A DNA stretch of 8,305 nt from a bacterium (GTDB lineage: Bacteria > Cyanobacteriota > Vampirovibrionia > Gastranaerophilales > Gastranaerophilaceae): contig SFZC01000087.1 in NCBI GenBank assembly GCA_004558955.1, forward strand, positions 1-8,305. Reading direction: 5' to 3'. The notes beneath the pieces were generated by a model. It had not been told where the DNA came from, did not search any database, and saw only the letters and a list, made by a program, of their open reading frames with translations. Shown here piece by piece: positions 6,737-8,305 of the stretch (its first letter is position 1; each line of letters begins with the position of its first letter). The translations under genes were made by a program, and so were the position numbers.

Positions 6737-6759
6737 TAATTTTTACTTTTCTCTTTTTT
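6721..6759 (+). terminator. Rho-independent terminator of the IS
   Basis: The arm 6721-6735 (AAAAAGAGAAAAGTA) pairs perfectly with 6744-6758 (TACTTTTCTCTTTTT) around a short AT-rich loop, and the strand ends in a T run (6754-6759). The stem is long but AT-rich. The left arm includes the last codons and part of the stop of orfB. The near-symmetric A and T runs mean it may also act on the minus strand. Confidence 0.75.
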
Positions 6760-6763
6760 ATGT

Positions 6764-6806
6764 ACTCAGTTTTTTTATTGATGTCTCCTAAATGGGGTTC
6801 ACATCA
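6764..6806. repeat. IS right inverted repeat (IRR)
   Basis: This end closes in GGGGTTCACATCA at 6806 and is the imperfect inverted partner of 5522-5564. Its inner 23 bases are identical to the left end in inverted orientation, and 11 of the outer 20 match. It is followed directly by the second ATTA copy at 6807-6810. Confidence 0.88.
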
Positions 6807-6820
6807 ATTATAGAGTTTTT
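6807..6820. terminator. Right half of the terminator split by the IS, with right ATTA copy
   Basis: The second target copy ATTA (6807-6810) is followed by the arm TAGAGTTTTT (6811-6820), complementary to AAAAACTCTA at 5508-5517. The stop of the minus-strand 84-aa gene is at 6827-6829, only six bases away, so this arm is the natural start of that operon's terminator. The two arms are now 1293 bases apart and can hardly fold together in an RNA, so the neighbours probably rely on the IS's own sequences for termination. Confidence 0.75.
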
Positions 6821-6826
6821 AAATGG

Positions 6827-7081
6827 TTAGATATTTAATAATATTCCAATTAATTCTTCAATATTATGCATATAAATCATTATATTATCTAAATCATCAT
6901 AATCTTTTACATCATCTTTAGTTAATAATTTATATTGAATATTTTTTTCGTTTGCGTATTTAATTAGAAATTCAAGTATTACTTTTTGTTTTTCTAATAT
7001 TTCATTACATTTTTGTTCTTTATTTAATTTAGAAAATAAATTTACATACTCTAAAAATATTTGCTGTTTATCTTCAATCAT
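6827..7081 (-). CDS. Small acidic helical protein, unknown function
   Basis: I do not recognise this 84-aa protein. It is rich in Glu, Asp, Lys, Ile and Leu and should be almost wholly alpha-helical. There is no signal peptide, membrane segment or cysteine motif (one Cys, near residue 25). Residues 55-64 (KDDVKDYDDL) form an acidic patch. The ATG at 7079-7081 overlaps the stop of the upstream 404-aa frame as TAATG, and AAGGATG lies about eight bases upstream inside that gene, so the two are probably translationally coupled and may act together. It ends six bases before the split terminator. A partner, chaperone or immunity-like role for the upstream protein would fit the layout but has no direct support. 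Confidence 0.75.
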   Translation of the reverse strand: MIEDKQQIFLEYVNLFSKLNKEQKCNEILEKQKVILEFLIKYANEKNIQYKLLTKDDVKDYDDLDNIMIYMHNIEELIGILLNI

Positions 7082-8295
7082 TATCTAATCATCCTTTCGC
7101 TATTTTCTATTGTTGGATGATATAGTGAACTAACACCCTGTAATCTTTTTTTCATATCGGTATATTCAGGTGGCAATTGTGTAACAACGACTTCTTCACT
7201 TTTTCCTTTCATATATTCTTCGTTTTGTCTAATAGTTTCTCTGTTATTTCTTGCTTGTTCGTATAGTTCATTAACAATTTTATCATCACCCAACACTCTT
7301 CTATCCACGGGCTTTGCTTCAATTTCTTTTGCATCTTCTATTGCTTTTCTCTCTTGCTCTTTTAATCTATCATTTTCTGCATATAAAGGGTGAGTTTTAT
7401 TTCCAATACGTATTTGTTCTTGCCCTAGTCTAGCATTTCCATCTAAAATATTTCCATAAGTTTCAACTGCTTTTGTTGCATAGTCAATTTTTCCTTGAAT
7501 GTTTGCTTGTTGTTTTTTAGCATCCCTGTACCTTTCTTGTTCTTCATCTATCGCTTTAACTAATAGTGGCTTTAATGTGTCAAGTTGCTTATTTATTTTT
7601 TGCATTTTACTATCACTACCTAAAAAGCCTTGTGCTAAACTTATAACACTGCTAACTTGTTCTAAATCCAATAAAAGTTGTGAGGATTTTTTTATTTGTT
7701 CAAGTCCTTCTTTTGATATTGCAACTGTTTTTGGGGGTAATGCATTTTTAATTTGAACAACCTCTCTTTTTATATCTTTTGCTAACTTGTCAGCAGGGTT
7801 TTCATTTAAAATGGTTGTTAAAGATTCTAATGCTTTTTCTAATTTATCCGCATCTTCAATATTAAAATCAGATATTCCATTTAATTGTTCTTCTTTATCT
7901 TTATGTTCACTTATTGACTCTGCTTGTTTAAATTTTGATAGAGGATCAGATTCAGTAAATGGAATTATATTTTTGTTTGTTTTTGATTCGTATACCATTA
8001 ATAAAAAACTTCTACTAGCATCGTGGAACCTTGTACGATCCTCTTTATCTTTTATAGCACTTTCTACTTCTCTACATTGTTTTCCTGCTAATTCCAATTG
8101 TTTAAAATATTCCTCTTTTAATCTACTTAAATTTTGATTAACTTCTGATTTAATTGAATTTATTTGATCAGCTGCTTTTCTAGCATTTTTATTATCTTTT
8201 TTAGCAACAGGGTCAATTATTGCAAGTTTTTTCATATTTCCTTGCATTTTTAAAGTTTCTTTAATATCGTGCATTAAATTATTTATGCTTTGCAA
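7081..8295 (-). CDS. Coiled-coil-rich protein, unknown function, probably 5'-partial
   Basis: This long, highly charged helical protein has no family I can name. Heptad-like charged helices appear at about residues 34-90, 147-186, 196-275 and 305-365, with breaks at Pro/Gly-rich points (NALPPKTV near 184-191, TQLPPEYTD near 372-380). There is no signal peptide or membrane segment, and only one Cys near residue 74. The listed start is a TTG at 8293-8295, but the frame stays open to the window edge (codons for E-V-T precede it) and no SD is visible in the remaining bases, so the gene very likely begins outside. The next internal ATG is codon 8. Its stop overlaps the start of the 84-aa gene. Structural, secretion-related or relaxase-tail roles are all possible; none is shown. 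Confidence 0.7.
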   Translation of the reverse strand: MQSINNLMHDIKETLKMQGNMKKLAIIDPVAKKDNKNARKAADQINSIKSEVNQNLSRLKEEYFKQLELAGKQCREVESAIKDKEDRTRFHDASRSFLLMVYESKTNKNIIPFTESDPLSKFKQAESISEHKDKEEQLNGISDFNIEDADKLEKALESLTTILNENPADKLAKDIKREVVQIKNALPPKTVAISKEGLEQIKKSSQLLLDLEQVSSVISLAQGFLGSDSKMQKINKQLDTLKPLLVKAIDEEQERYRDAKKQQANIQGKIDYATKAVETYGNILDGNARLGQEQIRIGNKTHPLYAENDRLKEQERKAIEDAKEIEAKPVDRRVLGDDKIVNELYEQARNNRETIRQNEEYMKGKSEEVVVTQLPPEYTDMKKRLQGVSSLYHPTIENSERMIR

Positions 8296-8305
8296 CGTAA
8301 CTTCA

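Larger units (their letters stand above)
5522..6806 (+). mobile_element. IS3-family (IS150-like) insertion sequence, 1285 bp
   Basis: The element has TG...CA ends, 43-bp imperfect inverted repeats, a 4-bp ATTA duplication, and two overlapping reading frames in the 0/-1 arrangement of the family. OrfA carries the helix-turn-helix and OrfB the DDE integrase core. The length is within the usual 1.2-1.6 kb. It also has a translation-blocking leader hairpin and an internal terminator just after orfB. Both genes look intact, and the flanks still pair as a split palindrome, so the insertion may be recent and the element potentially active. I cannot name the exact IS from sequence alone. The AT-rich composition matches the right-hand flank, not the Lactobacillus half. 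Confidence 0.92.

Noticed and set aside
5522..6806. A junction promoter formed when the IS circularises (TTCACA at 6798-6803 as -35 with a -10 in the left end)
   Set aside because: TTCACA is a fair -35, but no acceptable -10 occurs about 17 bases on in the left end for a 3-4 base junction spacer.
3198..7096. The 18-base start regions of mvk (3198-3215) and the 84-aa gene (7079-7096) differ at only one base
   Set aside because: Both are a Shine-Dalgarno, an AT-rich spacer and ATG, with a TAA in one case. The similarity stops on both sides, so constrained signals plus low complexity explain it better than a shared origin.
7499..8137. Plus-strand frames of 85 and 116 codons opposite the coiled-coil gene
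   Set aside because: They show the Ser/Leu/Phe-rich content typical of the antisense of a Lys/Glu-rich helical protein, and no initiation signals are seen.
1..8305. CRISPR array, tRNA or rRNA genes, riboswitch, toxin-antitoxin or defence system
   Set aside because: I saw no direct-repeat array, no tRNA-like cloverleaf or rRNA signature, and no recognisable defence protein. The unknown coiled-coil pair alone does not support such a call.

Overview
The window looks like two unrelated pieces of low-GC Gram-positive DNA joined inside one open reading frame, with an intact-looking IS3-family insertion sequence in the second piece. Positions 1 to about 4905 read as a Lactobacillus chromosome of the L. 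acidophilus / helveticus / amylovorus type. This part carries a minus-strand mevalonate-pathway cluster, transcribed mvk - mvaD - mvaK2 - fni, and divergently from it the start of rexB (addB-like), a subunit of the RexAB recombination nuclease. The three kinases/decarboxylase convert mevalonate to isopentenyl diphosphate. Fni (type 2 isomerase) would interconvert IPP and DMAPP, but only its first ~57 residues are present.

Near position 4905 (codons ~540-546) the rexB frame leaves the RexB family and continues, without a stop, into the C-terminal part of a subtilisin-like (S8) serine peptidase ending at 5491. Base composition becomes visibly more AT-rich from here to the right edge. That part resembles an AT-rich gut Bacillota or Mycoplasmatota-like genome; Trp is read from TGG, so the standard code fits.

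Positions 5522-6806 are a 1285-bp IS3-family (IS150-like) element with 43-bp imperfect inverted repeats, orfA and orfB in the -1 relation, a D,D(35)E transposase domain, a hairpin that hides the orfA ribosome binding site, and its own terminator. It sits in the 4-nt loop (ATTA) of a palindromic terminator and duplicated that loop. Before insertion, the palindrome lay in a 46-nt gap between the convergent subtilase gene and a minus-strand pair: a coiled-coil-rich protein of at least 404 aa and a translationally coupled 84-aa acidic protein, both of unknown function.

The left edge carries a second structural anomaly. The first 15 bases are an exact inverted copy of bases 47-61 and break the fni frame, as expected of a fold-back artefact at a contig end. 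With the rexB/subtilase fusion, this makes a chimeric contig the leading explanation. I see no convincing new multi-gene system. The best biological observations are the IS insertion into a terminator loop and the hairpin hiding its translation start. No gene-free stretch exceeds 300 bases.
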